NCBI GenBank assembly: GCA_014529385.2
Contig: CM043943.1
Coordinates: forward strand, 159,716,747 to 159,780,746
DNA: 64,000 nucleotides
Reading direction: 5' to 3'
From: Adiantum capillus-veneris
Lineage: Eukaryota; Streptophyta; Polypodiopsida; Polypodiales; Pteridaceae
Shown here: one piece after another, positions 22,520 through 34,061 of the stretch
Layout: each line of letters opens with the position of its first letter
Position numbering within the stretch: position 1 is the stretch's first letter
The notes under the pieces: generated by a model
What the model saw: the letters and a program-made list of their open reading frames with translations, nothing else
The model's database searches: none
Told to the model about the DNA's origin: nothing
Position numbers and translations under genes: made by a program

Positions 22520-24481
22520 TTGTGGGTAACCATGGGTGATCATGTTGAGCAACAGGGTATGCATTTTGACCCAGCAACAATGCAAATGTTTCAAGCATTT
22601 GCAATGTTCATGCAACAACAACATGCTACTGAAAGAAGGGAGATTTCAGCAACGAAGGCCATACAAGCGGTCGTCAACAGAATGGATCAGTTCAATGGCA
22701 AAGATGTAACCAAGTACTTACGCGAGTATGTGAAGGATATGGAGCTACATTGCGTGTCAGAAGGTGAGATGATTCAAAGCTTTGAGCTAGTTGTTGCTCC
22801 AGAAATTAGGGAGCATGTTAGGGCAATTAAAGATGGGCATGGGAGAAATTGGGAAGAACTCAAAGTAGCTTTAAAGGAGAAATATTTCATGGAGGACTCG
22901 GAGAGAGTGACCAAAAGGACATTCTTAGAATGGGTAGTCAAGCCAAAGCAAGGACTATCAATAACAGAGCTACTTAGGGAATTTGAGCGGTGCTATGCAC
23001 AACTCACTAGGACAAAAAGGGCCACACTAGATGCAAAGAAGACAGATCTTTTCTTACAAGCTGCAAGTAAAGAGTTTCAAGAAAATTTGGAGCTTCTTCT
23101 TGAAGATAAAGATGCTGAGCAAGGACTAAAGACCGACTAGAATGAGGTTGATGATGCTGTCTCACTGCTTGCCAAACGACAAAGAAGAAGGGACAAGATG
23201 GTAGTAAACACTACAAGTCCTTCCACCTCAACTTCTGACAAAATGGTAAAGCCTACTTTTATCGCTCCTAAGTTTGATGAGTCCATGCTAGATGAGCTTG
23301 TGAAGGGAATGCGTGACTTGAAGGTGAAGTTTGCAAAGCTTGAAGAAAAAGGCCAACCATCAGGGCCACTTCCTAGGCAAAGACAACAGCCCAAAGAAGG
23401 GTTTGTTAATAGATGTATTTGGTGTGATAGTACAGACCATGTAAGAAGGGATTGTGATGATTTTAGTGATGCTTTGTCAAAAGATGTTGTTTTTTTTAAG
23501 GATGGTAAAATCCACTTAAGAGAGACAGGTCTACCCTTGAGAACTAACTTTGGGAAGGGGGGAATGCAAACCTTAGTTGAAGATATGGCAACCAAGCATG
23601 CCACCTCTTCAGTTGAGGCAGCTACTTATGGAGTAAAAATTGAACATTTTTGTGATGAAGAGGTGAGTGACCATCATGGTCAAATTTGGCCAAATGTCAT
23701 GCAATTAGCTAAAAAGGGAAAGCTTACAAAAGAGATTCTACATGAAGCAGGTGATTTCATACGTCTAGAAACAGGATGGAATGATCCAGTGGACTCATTG
23801 TTAGTGCATGCCTACATTACAAAATGCCAACAAAATGAGGCGATTGTAGAAGAGAAGCGCAGACGTGAGAATGCTGATGAAGGACCATCAAAAAGAGCTT
23901 CTAGAGGTGGGGGAAGAAGCTACTCAATGCCTTCTCAAACACCCTCAACACAAGGAGCATCTCCACCTGAAGTACTCATGGAGGAGTCTACAACAGGAAA
24001 GAAGAAAGAGCCAACAAAAGGTAAGACAAAAGGCCCAACTTATAAACTACAATCTGATATTGAGGTTGCTACATATTTAAAGAAAGTCTTGGAGGAAAGG
24101 ATCTTGAATAGCGAGATTGAGTTTACTCTGGGAGAAGTTCTTGGCATTGCAAAGCGTGAATTCCATGAGGAGATCATTGACATCATCAAGAGGAAGAGGC
24201 AAACCCTTGCTGAAGTTTCTCGTCCACAGGTTGAAGGGGAAACCTCAAAGACACAAGGGATGCAACTGCAAAATAAGGAGAATGATGGAGCTGTGGTAGG
24301 ATGCTACCAATCTAGTGGGAGAGTGAAGCAAGTGCATTTCTCAAATGATGATGAAGAAGTTGAAGATATTCCTAGGAGTTACTATTCACGAAGTCATTGG
24401 GCAAGGGCTACTACAGAAACTTTGGTCAAGGTAGGTGATCTTGAAGAGCCATTTTTTGCCTTGATTGACCATGGTTCATAA
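22520..24481 (+). pseudogene. Gyp-2 Gag, start of protease (two in-frame stops)
   Basis: One frame runs from 22520 through a TAG at 23138-23140 to a TAA at 24479-24481. The first ORF has the Retrotrans_gag-type core (YLREYVKDMELHCVSEGEM, LKVALKEKYFMED). The second has a CX2CX4HX4C zinc knuckle (CIWCDSTDHVRRDC near 23415-23456) and an acidic/basic linker. It then enters the retropepsin at ALIDHGS, where the usual S or T after the catalytic Asp is His and the next codon is the TAA. The likely true start is the ATG at 22532 (MGDHVEQQ). The start at 22520 is not firmly supported. Confidence 0.8.
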
Positions 24482-24907
24482 ATAAACATAATGTCAAAGA
24501 GTCTCTACAACAAGTGCAAATGGACGATGGACACAGATCATGGCTGGATGGTAAAAGTGGCAAACAATTCATCCGGTGAATTGTATGCAGCATGTCCAGG
24601 TGTGAAGGTAACAATAGGTGATGTAAAGATTGACCAAAACTTCTTTGTACAGGATACATCTTCATAGCATCTCATCCTTGGACAGCCCTACATTGTGGGA
24701 GTTCGAATGGAAACAAAGGTAATGGATGATGGTTCAGCATATGCTAGGATAGGTAGCAAAGATGGTAAACGAGCTGTCCAATTTCTCACATTTTGTGTGA
24801 ACCATGAAAGAAATCGTGACAACCTCAGAGAACATCCTCTACCAAAGGTGAGCAAAGAGTTTCATGATCATAGAAAAATGATGGGTTTTGGCCAAGTACC
24901 ATTGTAA
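24482..24907 (+). pseudogene. Gyp-2 protease remainder
   Basis: This segment is in the same frame as gag. INIMSKSLYNK follows the stop, then a TAG at 24665-24667 interrupts TSS and HLILGQPYIVG, the latter being the family's ILG-x-P flap-end motif. The frame ends with a TAA at 24905, and pol continues in another frame. Confidence 0.7.
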
Positions 24908-27306
24908 AGCGGGATTGCAGTGGTACAGAAAGAAAAAGGGTCTCGCCTGATCCAAAAATAGGTGAAGCGTTTTCAACGAGCTCCTTGGTAACAAAGAATG
25001 GATCAGTATGTTTTACAAAACTTGAAGATTTGAAGAGATGTGAGAGGCAATATGTGCATAATGTACAAATAGGCATGAAAAAGAGTGGGTTGCTAGAGAC
25101 TACTGAAAATGTTTTGGGTTTGTGTGAACAAGTTTCTTTTGTAGATACTATGGGTGAGCTTGATGCTATAATGGGGTCTAATTTGCATCTTGAAAATGAA
25201 GTTGTGGAAGTTTTCTCTATGGAAATGTATCAAGTAATAGAAGCCTTTAAAGAAAGCCAAACAGTTGGCCCAGAAGTCCATGTTGAAACTAAATACAAGA
25301 GTGTAGCAAAGAAGGTGAAACCAGTAGCTTCACCCTTACCACCCAACAACAGGGAAAAGATTGAGCAGGCTTCTTTACAACCAATTTTGAGGAATCCTAA
25401 AAAGATTGGGCATACCTTCACAAAGGAGTCTTTCCAAGACTTGTAGATTGGTCGCAAGGAGTTTCTAACACAGGAGGAGACAAAGTGCTTCAAAGAAATT
25501 CTTTCAAAGCATGGTAAGGCTTTTGCATTTGAGCCACATGAGATAGGATGTGTTGATCCTTCTATTGTAGCTCCTATAGTAATTTTCACAATACCTCATG
25601 TGCCTTGGAATCTGCGGCCTATTCCGGTTCCAAAGGCTCATTTGCCAAAGTTAGTAGATCTACTGAATGAGAAAATCAAAATGGGAATCTTGGAGCCTTC
25701 TTGTGCTCCATACTCAAATAGGTGGTTCACAGTTCCGAAGAAGAATGGTTCTCTACGCTTCATCCAAGATATGCAGCCAGTGAACAAGGTGACAATTAGA
25801 AATGTAGGTACAGGTCCAATTGTCGATGAGTTTGCAGAGGCATTTGCAGGGAGGGAAATCTACTCAATGGGGGATCTCTACTCAGGGTATGATCAATTTC
25901 AGCTTGCAATCGAAAGCAAAGACTTGATAACCATGAGGACACCTTTGGGTTTGGTAAGGATGTGTACCTTGCCACAGGGAGCAACCAACTCGGTTGCACA
26001 TATGATGAATGGGATGAATAAGGTCTTACGTGACTTTATTCCTCAAATCACAATGCCTTTCATTGATGATTTGCCTATCAAAGGATGTGAAGAAAGTGAC
26101 AAAGATGAAGCTTTGGATCTCAAGGGATGTTGTAGGTTTGTGGTAAATCACATAAATGATTGTGATAAAATTTTGTCTAGGTTGGAAGAAGTGAATCTTA
26201 CATTGTGAGGGAAAAAGTCTATGTTTGGTGTCAATGAAGTGCTTATTGTGGGGCACATGTGCGGGCCATATGGTAGGAAACCTTGTCCAACAAAGGTAGA
26301 TGCCATCCAAAGAATGAAAGAAACGTGCACTAGCATCACTGAGGTTAGAAGGTTTCTGGGAGCATGTATCTTCTATGTTATTTGGATTCCACATTATGCA
26401 CATGTAGCTGATCCTCTTTATCAGCTGCTTAGAAAGAATCAGAAGTTTAAATGGACAGAAGCACATGTAAAATCCATGAAAAAGCTAAAGGAGTTGCTCC
26501 AGTCAGCAACAACTTTGAGAAAGGTAGACTATGAGTGTCAAAGGCCAGTAATTGTGACAGTAGACACCAGTCCTACAGGGATTGGATGGGCAATAGGGCA
26601 AGATGACAAAGAAGGACACAGGTATGTGGTAAGATTTGGAGCAAAGGTGCTAAGTGCTCGCCAAAGAAACTATCCACAGATAAAGAGAGAGTTATGGGGT
26701 ATGGTTACAGCCTTGAAAAGTGGGAAAGAGTACCTAATTGGTGCATGTGTGGTTGTAGAAACAGATTGTCTACCACTTCTTGGGATGATTACAAGCTGCT
26801 CAACTCCAGACATTGCTATGTTGCAGTGTATTGCCTACATTAAGTCCTTAAATCCTGAGTTTAAGCACATTGCAGGTAAAGACAATACAGTGGCAGATAT
26901 GCTATCAAGGGCAAGGTATGAAGATGAGTCACAAATGATTGATGAGGGAGATGATGTAGGTACAAAGTTCTATTCTATCTCTCATGTCAAAGGTAACAAT
27001 GTCTGCATGAATAATTCACTTGAATTGTTCTTGAAAGATCTTTATGAAGGTGATTGGCTTTCTATTGGAAGCTACTTGAGTACTCTAACAAAACAAGATG
27101 ATTGGTCTGAACAAGAATTCAAGAGGATACGCAGGAAAGCATATGGGTACTTTTTGAGGGATGGTTACTTGTGGAAGCATCTTAAACAAAAGGGTGCTAC
27201 ACCACAACGGGCTATATGTAAAAAAGAGACTCAAGTAAAGCTCATGCAAGAGTTTCATGAGAGTCTATGGGCTGGACACAGGGGTGTGTGGGCAACCTTC
27301 TCCTAG
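24904..27306 (+). pseudogene. Gyp-2 RT and RNase H (in-frame stops)
   Basis: The new frame is open from 24904. Stops fall at 25444 (TAG), 26206 (TGA) and 27304 (TAG). RT motifs include WFTVPKKNGSLRFIQDMQPVN, YSMGDLYSGYDQFQLAI, LPQGATNSVAHMMN and the catalytic PFIDDLPIKG. This variant differs from the chromovirus and Tat RTs in the window and resembles a separate Ty3 lineage with GATNS and PIKG signatures. RNase H shows VTVDTSPTGIGWAIGQ, ETDCLPLL and NTVADMLSRA. An HHCC finger begins before the third stop (FHESLWAGHRG). Confidence 0.85.
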
Positions 27307-28479
27307 TTGAAAGAAAAATACTGGTGGAAGGGTATGTATAAAGATGTATCTCAATTTGTAGAGTCATGTGTAACTTGTCAAATGTATTCAAACGTCCGAC
27401 ATCGTGATGGATTGCACCCTACATATCCACTAGCCATGCACTATAAATGGGTTGTGGATCTAGTCACAATGCCTCTAGGACTCTGGCAGATGAGATATTT
27501 GGTTCTTGCACGAGAGGACCTAACTAACTAGATTGAAGGAAGAGCATTAAGATCTAAAACCACAGAAGCTGTGTGCAAATTCCTTCTTGATGAGGTGATT
27601 TTCCGTTATGGTTGTGTGGGAAAAATCACTACAGATAGAGGTGAACTGGATGCCGAAGAAGCAAGGGAGTTCTTTTCTAGATTAGGAATCAAGCTTTCTC
27701 TTACTACAGTTTACAACCCTGAAGGCAATGGAAAGAGTGAAAGAGGGCATCCTCCTATCATCAAAGCTTTGGCCAAGGCTTGCGAAGGAAGAGTTGGTGA
27801 GTGGCCAAAATTGTTACCATATGCTTTATGGGCTGATCGTACAACACGTAGCTCAATAAATGGCTACATGCCTGCGGAGCTAATGTATGGTCAAAAGCCA
27901 GTGATGCCGATTGAAGATACAATTCCCACATGGAATGTACTACCTTGGCAAGAGGGGCTTAGCAGGGAAGATCTCCTTGCACTGCGTATAAGGCAGCTAG
28001 AGAGAAGACCTAGAGACATTGAAGCTGCAAAATAACGACTCAAAAATGCAAGGTTGAAAAACAAGGACTACTTTGATAAGCGACATCAACTCAGGAGCAA
28101 AGCAATTGACAAAGGTGACTGTGTTTTGGTGTATGATAGTAGCCTTGATAACCAACACACAGTCATGCGTAAGTTTTCAAAAAGATGGTTTGGACCGTAC
28201 GTTGTAATGCATGTGCATGAAAATGCTACTTACAACTTGTCTGAACTAGATGGTACAGAAGTAAAGATTCCCATTGCAGGAAAAAGGATCAAAATGTTTA
28301 AGAGAAGAGGAGACAATGATCCAGAAGATGTTGATGAGGAAGAAGAGCAAACCATAGGAAAAGATCAAAGTGAAGAAGAAAAGCAAGGAAGATGTACAAG
28401 AGGGCTGATCTTACAAAGAAGTAATGTGGCACATACCGGAGGATGTGCAGGTTTAGGGGGGGTGGATGTCGTGCTGTGA
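27307..28479 (+). pseudogene. Gyp-2 integrase (in-frame stops)
   Basis: This continues pol with stops at 27529 (TAG) and 28033 (TAA). It carries CVTCQ of the zinc finger, Asp in VVDLVTMPLG, Asp in ITTDRGELD and Glu in NGKSERGH, so the DDE triad is visible. A GPY/F-like C-terminus (KRWFGPYVV) and an acidic tail follow. No chromodomain is seen. The last codons run into the 3' LTR start. Confidence 0.85.
28452..28466 (+). promoter_or_regulatory. Gyp-2 polypurine tract
   Basis: TTTAGGGGGGGTGGA abuts the TG start of the 3' LTR and would prime plus-strand synthesis. Confidence 0.7.
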
Positions 28480-29856
28480 CACGTACATAGTGAGAACGCA
28501 TGCTACAAGATCTATCTTGTAACTTTTTAGATACATAATTATCTTTCCTATAATGTACATATGCATATTTAAGTATAATAATAAGCCTTCTATTTCATCC
28601 TATTATTTTTCTCAAGGGTAACCTATCCTTACTTTACCATCAGAAAATACTATGGGAAAAGCTCAATAGCTCCGCCTCTTTAACTTGGGGCAAAAATCAT
28701 TGATTCTTTATTTCTACTATCTCATTATCATCTCACACCCTAGCTAGATCCTATATCTAGGGTAAACTCCAATATATATATATTCTATGTATTTTTTATA
28801 CTTTTCTTATATTTCTTTTTAAATAGCTACTAGGAGGGAATCAAATCTTAGTGGGACACTAGGTGGCGTGATTTCAAAGATACACTTATTTTAATGCATT
28901 ATTGCAAGCATGATTACAAAACTTTGTCAAGGAGCAATGCCATGCTTTCATATGGAATGAGGTGTCCTTTGGAATTAAATGAAAGTTTAGGCTAAGGGGA
29001 CCACGTGAAGACTTTTGCTGCCATAAATGGACCCTATTTTGATGAATTTTTTACACAAGGTTCCAATCCGAATTGGAAAATGATTTTCAAACAAAAATCG
29101 TAGCTAATGAGCTGAAGTTTTTGTCCATATTTTTACTTTTTTATTTGGAGCCACGATTGAGGAGATATGATCAAAATACTGGACCCCAGTCTGCCCACAT
29201 CATGCAGGGACAGCTCATTTCCAACTTTTCCAATTCCTATTCACACTGGCTCCTCTCTTCTTGTGTAAACCCTTGGGGGTTCCCTTCACCTATAAAAGGG
29301 GACCTCTTCTTCCTTGAAAAGGAACTCAAGCATTCAAGCCATTTCTGAGAGGAATTCTTGAGGGAGTGAGTAGTAATGCCTAATTGTACTTAGCCATTAA
29401 CATAAGCCTAAGCCTACACTTTCTCCTAGAGGAAGACTAGCCATCCTTGCATGCTATCCTTGGAAGATCAACTCTAATCAAAGAAGGGCGTGGACTTGGC
29501 GTATCAATCAAAGTTGAATTCTCCCCTCTTCTTCTCTCTCCATCAATAATGGTGTCGAAGGGTTTGTCAAGTAAGATGCCATTCTACATTGATGTTTTCT
29601 TGATTTCTTGTTGTTTTCATTTTCATCTCTAATCCAAAAAATATATATATATATGTATCTAATCTCATCTTCTTAACCAAACCTATCTCTCTTACTCTTA
29701 TTAATTCATCCTCTCTACAAATTTTAGGTTCTCCTTGATACAGGTACATCTCTCCCCGCAGTATCCTTATTGCCTACGAGCAAGAATAGTGCTTGGGAGG
29801 GAAACTTCTCATATCTACATTTTTCTCATATCTACATTTCTCACATACTATCCTAG

Positions 29857-30075
29857 ATGAATAACCCACATGATGATCATTTCTATCGCTTTCACTCTGT
29901 ACGATCTATTAGAATTAACGTATGGATTAGCCGTAAAATACACTTTCAACAACGTATAGTGTTTCTCTTCGGCCCTGAAAGGCTCAATGAAATACTTCTA
30001 TCACCGGATCACATCATACTACCTCTCATAGACTATAATTTTTCTTTTGATGTAAGCGTAGTTATCTTGCTATGA
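29857..30075 (+). CDS. Small ORF A, copy in the 3' LTR
   Basis: This is identical in nucleotide and protein sequence to 21850-22068, including the TAG immediately before the ATG. As part of the 3' LTR it would be transcribed only if this LTR is used as a promoter. Confidence 0.45.
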   Translation: MNNPHDDHFYRFHSVRSIRINVWISRKIHFQQRIVFLFGPERLNEILLSPDHIILPLIDYNFSFDVSVVILL

Positions 30076-30284
30076 ACCAAGAGGATTTGTACACACAATT
30101 AATCCCAATCACTAGACAAAATATATATATTATGGTAAGCACAAAACTACAATTCCAAAGAACAATTCGTAGCCTATTTGGTCAGCCAAGATTGAATGCC
30201 ATTAACTCATCTATTAACCCTTTCATATTACCCATGATACGATATGACCATAGCCTTGATGTTTTCATCTTCGTATTGTTTTGA
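30072..30284 (+). CDS. Small ORF B, copy in the 3' LTR
   Basis: This is identical to 22065-22277 and keeps the ATGA overlap with ORF A. The first mismatch with the 5' LTR is the base after its stop codon. Confidence 0.45.
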   Translation: MNQEDLYTQLIPITRQNIYIMVSTKLQFQRTIRSLFGQPRLNAINSSINPFILPMIRYDHSLDVFIFVLF

Positions 30285-30485
30285 AATTCTCTTTTGTGTT
30301 CTTTCTTTGTGTATGTGAGTGCAAGAGAGAAAGAGTGAGTCTTCTTCGATTGCACTTCTTTCCAAACCCTAGTCTTCATGGCATCTATGGTTTAACTCCT
30401 TCATATAGTTTTTGTTGAGTTCTCTCACAAACTCTCACAGCCATAAGCCCGGTGCTTTCCTGGCAAGACCACAAATTTCTCGACA

Positions 30486-31164
30486 GCGTGATGGAAAATC
30501 ACTCACCGGAAATAAAAATCACTCGTCGGAAATCAAAATTTTCACAGCCAAAATTTAGGGGCAACTTAGGAAACTTTTTTTTCCTTTGCTAGAATATTCC
30601 TTTACGTTGAAATATTATGGCCGGACGGCGGTCGAAAAGTGGTTGAAAAACGATCGGTCGATTGGCCGGTTGGTCGATGGCCGGTGGTCGGAAGTCAATG
30701 GCCGGTGGCCGGTCACCAAATTCAAAAGCGAACTTTTCTTCTCAAGGGAGGCCACACATCGGCAGATTGGAGGGTCCGATTTGGACTTATCTACACAACG
30801 ACGGCTACACATGGCTGCCTCTCATGAGAGAGGCCAGCCCTTTTGGCCTATAAAAGGAGGCCATTTCTAAACACATTTCATAGTGTGAAGTTGATGCAAC
30901 AAAGTGGGTGTGAGGTGGTGAGAGTGAAGCAAGGCGTGAGCTCTATTAAGGGTATAATCCTTTTGTAAACTACTTCTTATTTTTAAGTAGTAAAGCCATT
31001 GACTGGCTGCTTTCCCGTGAATGTAGCCCACATTGGGTGAACCACGTATATCGTGTGTACCCTCTCTCTCTCTCTCTACTCTATAATCTCTTGTGTGTGA
31101 AATCTATCTCTCTCCATTAAGTAATCTACTCAAATATCTATTTAGCTATGTCATATTTCCTAAT
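30486..31164 (+). repeat. 5' LTR of the copia element (left end uncertain)
   Basis: The segment lies between the Gyp-2 LTR and the primer site. It has a TATA box TATAAAAGG at 30849-30857 and the copia-like U5 phrase ACATTGGGTGAACCACGTA near 31031. A cluster of GGCCGG and GGTCG motifs occupies 30617-30715. The left end may have been lost at the Gyp-2 junction. Confidence 0.55.
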
Positions 31165-31167
31165 AAC

Positions 31168-31179
31168 TGGTATCAGAGC
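31168..31179 (+). promoter_or_regulatory. Primer binding site, initiator tRNA-Met type
   Basis: TGGTATCAGAGC is an exact match to the classical plant copia primer site. Confidence 0.9.
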
Positions 31180-31229
31180 AAGGTTTACTCGTAGCTAAAT
31201 TATCTCAAGGAAAGGATTCCTTGAATTGA

Positions 31230-31982
31230 GTGGGAGTTATGGAGGAGGAAGGGAAGCTCAAGATTGAGAAGTTCAATGGGAAAAACTACCAACGTTGGAA
31301 GATGCAGATTGAAAACTATCTCTACCAGAAGGATCTCTATTTGCCACTATGCGGTCTTGCGAAGAAACCCGCAACAATGGCAGATGAAGCATGGATTGTC
31401 CTTGATCAAAAGGCACTAGAAACAATCCGGTTAAGCTTGGCGTCAATGGTGGCCTTCAATGTTTCGGAGATGAAGACCACGGAGGACTTGATGAAGTCAC
31501 TTGACGACTTCTACGAGAAACCATCAGCATCCAATAAGGTATTTCTTATGAAGCGCTTGTTCAATCTAAAGATGACAGATAATGATTCAGTTGCAGAATA
31601 CCTAAATGACTTTAACACAAACATAAGTCAACTTCGATCGGTGAAAATCAATTTCGATGACGAAGTACGAGCTCTCCTTATACTATCATCTCTATCGGAT
31701 AGTTGGGACAGCCATGTGATGGCTGTAAGTAATTCTATCTCTAACACAAATACTCTTAAGTTTGATGATATTGTGGGTGTTCTTCTAAGCGAGGAAATGC
31801 GAAGGAGAAGCACAAGAGAATCATCAAGTGTTGCACTATCAGTGGAAACAAGAGGAAGGCCTAAGGAGAGGTTCAAAAACCAAAAGGGTCGTGATCGCTC
31901 AAGACGAAGCAAGTCACGCACAAAGTCAGTTCTTGAATGTTGGAACTACGGCAAGAAGGGCCATGTCAAGAAGGATTGCTGA
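31230..31982 (+). CDS. Copia Gag
   Basis: This 250-codon frame has the copia Gag core: KFNGKNYQRWKMQIENYL at the start, then SLDDFYEKPSASNKVFLMKR and LLSEEMRRR. It ends with a zinc knuckle reading CWNYGKKGHVKKDC, in which the second Cys is Tyr, so metal binding is probably lost. A TGA follows at 31980. The likely true start is the ATG at 31239 (MEEEGKLK). Confidence 0.85.
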   Translation: MGVMEEEGKLKIEKFNGKNYQRWKMQIENYLYQKDLYLPLCGLAKKPATMADEAWIVLDQKALETIRLSLASMVAFNVSEMKTTEDLMKSLDDFYEKPSASNKVFLMKRLFNLKMTDNDSVAEYLNDFNTNISQLRSVKINFDDEVRALLILSSLSDSWDSHVMAVSNSISNTNTLKFDDIVGVLLSEEMRRRSTRESSSVALSVETRGRPKERFKNQKGRDRSRRSKSRTKSVLECWNYGKKGHVKKDC

Positions 31983-32500
31983 TCCAAGAAGAAGGAAACT
32001 GAGTCTCAAGAAAACAAGCCAACATCGGAGGCCAATGTGGCAGGTAAAGTAGAGCAAAATGCTCTAATTATCTCATTAGACAATGTGTCTGATTCTTGGA
32101 TAGTAGATTTCGGGGCTTCATTCCATGCAACACCACACAAGCAACATTTCCAAGATTACACCAAAGGTAATTTTGGGTATGTATACTTGGGAAATGATGA
32201 AGCTTGTGAGATTTTCGGCAAAGGTAGAGTTTCTGTCAAAACTACTAACGGAAATGAATGGAAGCTTAAAGATGTTAGGCATGTTCCTTCTCTTTGAAAA
32301 AAATTGATCTCTACAGGACAATTGGACGATGAAGGTCACAACATTGCATTTGGAAACAAACGGTGGAAGATCTCAAAGGGATCTTTGGTGGTTGACAAGG
32401 GAGAAAAGGTCGGTACACTTTACTTGTGTACTATGAGCATGGAACCTCAGCTTGTGCAGCAACTATAGAAGTTGACAGTACGGTGTGACACTACTGGCTT
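31983..32500 (+). pseudogene. Copia protease region
   Basis: This is the same frame after the Gag stop. SWIVDFGASFHAT is the copia protease active site, with Phe in place of the usual Ser or Thr after Asp. DVRHVPSL follows, then a stop at 32295, LISTGQLDDEG and a further stop at 32466. The frame is lost before the integrase. Confidence 0.75.
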
Positions 32501-32506
32501 GGGCAT

Positions 32507-33107
32507 ATGAGTGCCAAAGTAATGCAAATCCTTCAAACAAAGAAGCGTCTACCAGGTTTGAAAGAATTGGACTTAGAGTTTTGTGAAGATTGTGTTTATG
32601 GTAAACAAAAGAGGATAAAATATCAAAAATCAGTAAATGAAAGAAATAATAATAAACTTGAGTTTGTTCATTCTGATGTTTGGGGTCCTGTAAGTACACC
32701 ATCACTTAGTGGCTCATTGTACTATGTAACATTCATAGACGATGTGACTAGAAAAACATGGGGTTATGTCATGAAGAATAAGTCAGATGTATTTTCCATA
32801 TTTCAAAGGTGGAAAGCCTTTGTGGAGAATGAAACAGGTACCAAGGTTAAATGCCTCAGATCTGACAATGGAGGCGAATATTGCAGCCAAGCTTTTGTGC
32901 TAGCAATGGCATTTGGAGGCAAAGGAAAACCCCAAGGACACCTCAACAAAATGGGATTTTGGAAAAGATGAACATGACAATCATGGAGCGAGCATGAAGC
33001 ATGCGGCTACATGCAGGCCTACCGCTTGAGCTTTGGGCAGAAGCTGTAAGTACGTCTGTGTACTTAATCAACCGGTCACCCTCAATGGCATTGGATGGGG
33101 GAGTTCC
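32507..33107 (+). pseudogene. Copia integrase, truncated by the Tat-A insertion
   Basis: The frame carries the GAG_pre-integrase end (WLGHMSAKVMQIL), CEDCVYGKQKR, Asp in HSDVWGPV and Asp in LRSDNGGEY. It shifts near 32,915, after which QQNGILEKMNMTIMERA with the third acidic residue lies in another frame, together with LELWAEAVSTSVYLINRSPS. The sequence stops at GGVP (about 33107), exactly where TGTTAAC of the Tat-A LTR starts. RT and RNase H are absent here. Confidence 0.82.
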
Positions 33108-34042
33108 TGTTAACTAAAGACTAGTGGCTACACTCAATAGAAGACTGGCGAAATGTGAAAAGAAAGAGCTCCTATGTAGTCATTCTCTGATTAAGAAAAC
33201 CTGTAATTTCATTTGTAAATACTTGGGGCTTGCAAAAGTTTCCAATTTTGTATATTATTTTTGCCATTAGACTGAGTAGGATTTTACTTTGGATATGAGA
33301 TATTGTATTTGGAAGGTATTTATACCAAATTTTGACCTTAATGAAAAAAAACCTTTTGTTCATTTTTATCAAGTGTCTGTGAGAAGCGCATTCTGTGTAC
33401 AAGAGAGAGTGAGAGTTTATCTTGATGCTACGCACACACTGGTGGTTGGAATTGAGTGCGGAGAAGTGCAGCGTGTTGTCCCCGGAGAGAGCTACACGCC
33501 AACACCTACATTGTGGGTGTACGGCTCGGCTTCACGAGATTAAACCGCGATCTATTGCTAGTGATTCGGTAAGCAAACAGTATCTGTTTTTGCATTTCAG
33601 CATATCCACGTGTTTGTATTGAGTAGAGCTACACATTAGGCACTTTAGTTTTTAGAAACGACAACCTGCAAAAACCTGTCAGACATCCTATGGGATTCTG
33701 CATTGGGTGTTTTTGGGTAGGGTTTTTGGTCACGGACCTTAGGGATAGTGACCTATTGATATTAATAGGATATTCCTCAAGTTTCGTAGCATTTAGAGAA
33801 CGTCTGATGGGTATTTGGCTCGTGGAAGCGTTGTAGGAAATCTCCTCCTGTGTACTTTTGAAGGCTGTAACTTACACATTGGGTAGAAACCTCTGTAGGA
33901 AGTATTCAATAGTCGGTCGAGTGTAGGTTGACACCCTATGCTTGCTTCCATGCGCCTGCGGGTCGAGCTTCGTCCTTTGCTGACAAATCTTATTAGGTGA
34001 GTTCTCGCTGTGCTGACGTCCGTCGTGGTGTATCCGCCAACA
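33108..34042 (+). repeat. Tat-A 5' LTR
   Basis: The LTR starts TGTTAAC within the copia integrase and ends CCGCCAACA. It shares GAGTAGAGCTACACATTAG (33621-33639) with the minus-strand LTR of Tat-B (47338-47356), plus the GCGCCTGCGGGTC stretch near 33953. A TATA-like TATTTATACC lies at 33317-33326. GACATCCTAT at 33682 is a half-copy of the leader palindrome. Confidence 0.8.
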
Positions 34043-34061
34043 TTGGCGCCGCTGCCGAGGA
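34043..34061 (+). promoter_or_regulatory. Tat-A primer binding site
   Basis: TTGGCGCCGCTGCCGAGGA abuts the LTR end. This is close to the TGGCGCCGTTGCCGGGGA type used by Athila and Tat elements (tRNA-Asp). Confidence 0.8.

Larger units (their letters stand above)
20444..30485 (+). mobile_element. Ty3 LTR retrotransposon Gyp-2, about 10 kb
   Basis: Two ~2.03 kb LTRs (20444-22478 and 28467-30485) share the ends TGTCG...CGACA. The 5,988-bp interior encodes gag, protease, RT, RNase H and integrase in the Ty3 order. It has one frame change near 24,905 and eight in-frame stops. A primer-site-like TTTTTGGTGAACCCGGCGCG follows the 5' LTR and a G-rich tract precedes the 3' LTR. The five bases outside the LTRs (TGCAT left, GCGTG right) do not match. 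Confidence 0.92.
28467..30485 (+). repeat. Gyp-2 3' LTR
   Basis: This LTR is 2,019 bp, TGTCG...CGACA, matches 20444-22478, and has its TATA at 29291-29299. About 470 bp covering both small ORFs are identical to the 5' copy, while differences are frequent on both sides. Confidence 0.92.
30486..33107 (+). mobile_element. Ty1/copia element, left part only
   Basis: A 5' LTR-like segment (TATA at 30849) is followed by a tRNA-Met type primer site, then Gag, protease and integrase in copia order. The element is broken by stops and frameshifts. It ends abruptly inside integrase at 33107, where the Tat-A LTR begins. RT, RNase H and the 3' LTR are not seen in the window. Confidence 0.85.

Noticed and set aside
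22520-28479. Repair of Gln-to-stop codons by U-to-C RNA editing or stop readthrough as a working expression system
   Set aside because: U-to-C editing that removes stops is known from organelles of ferns and hornworts, not from nuclear elements. Frameshifts are also present, so decay by deamination is simpler.
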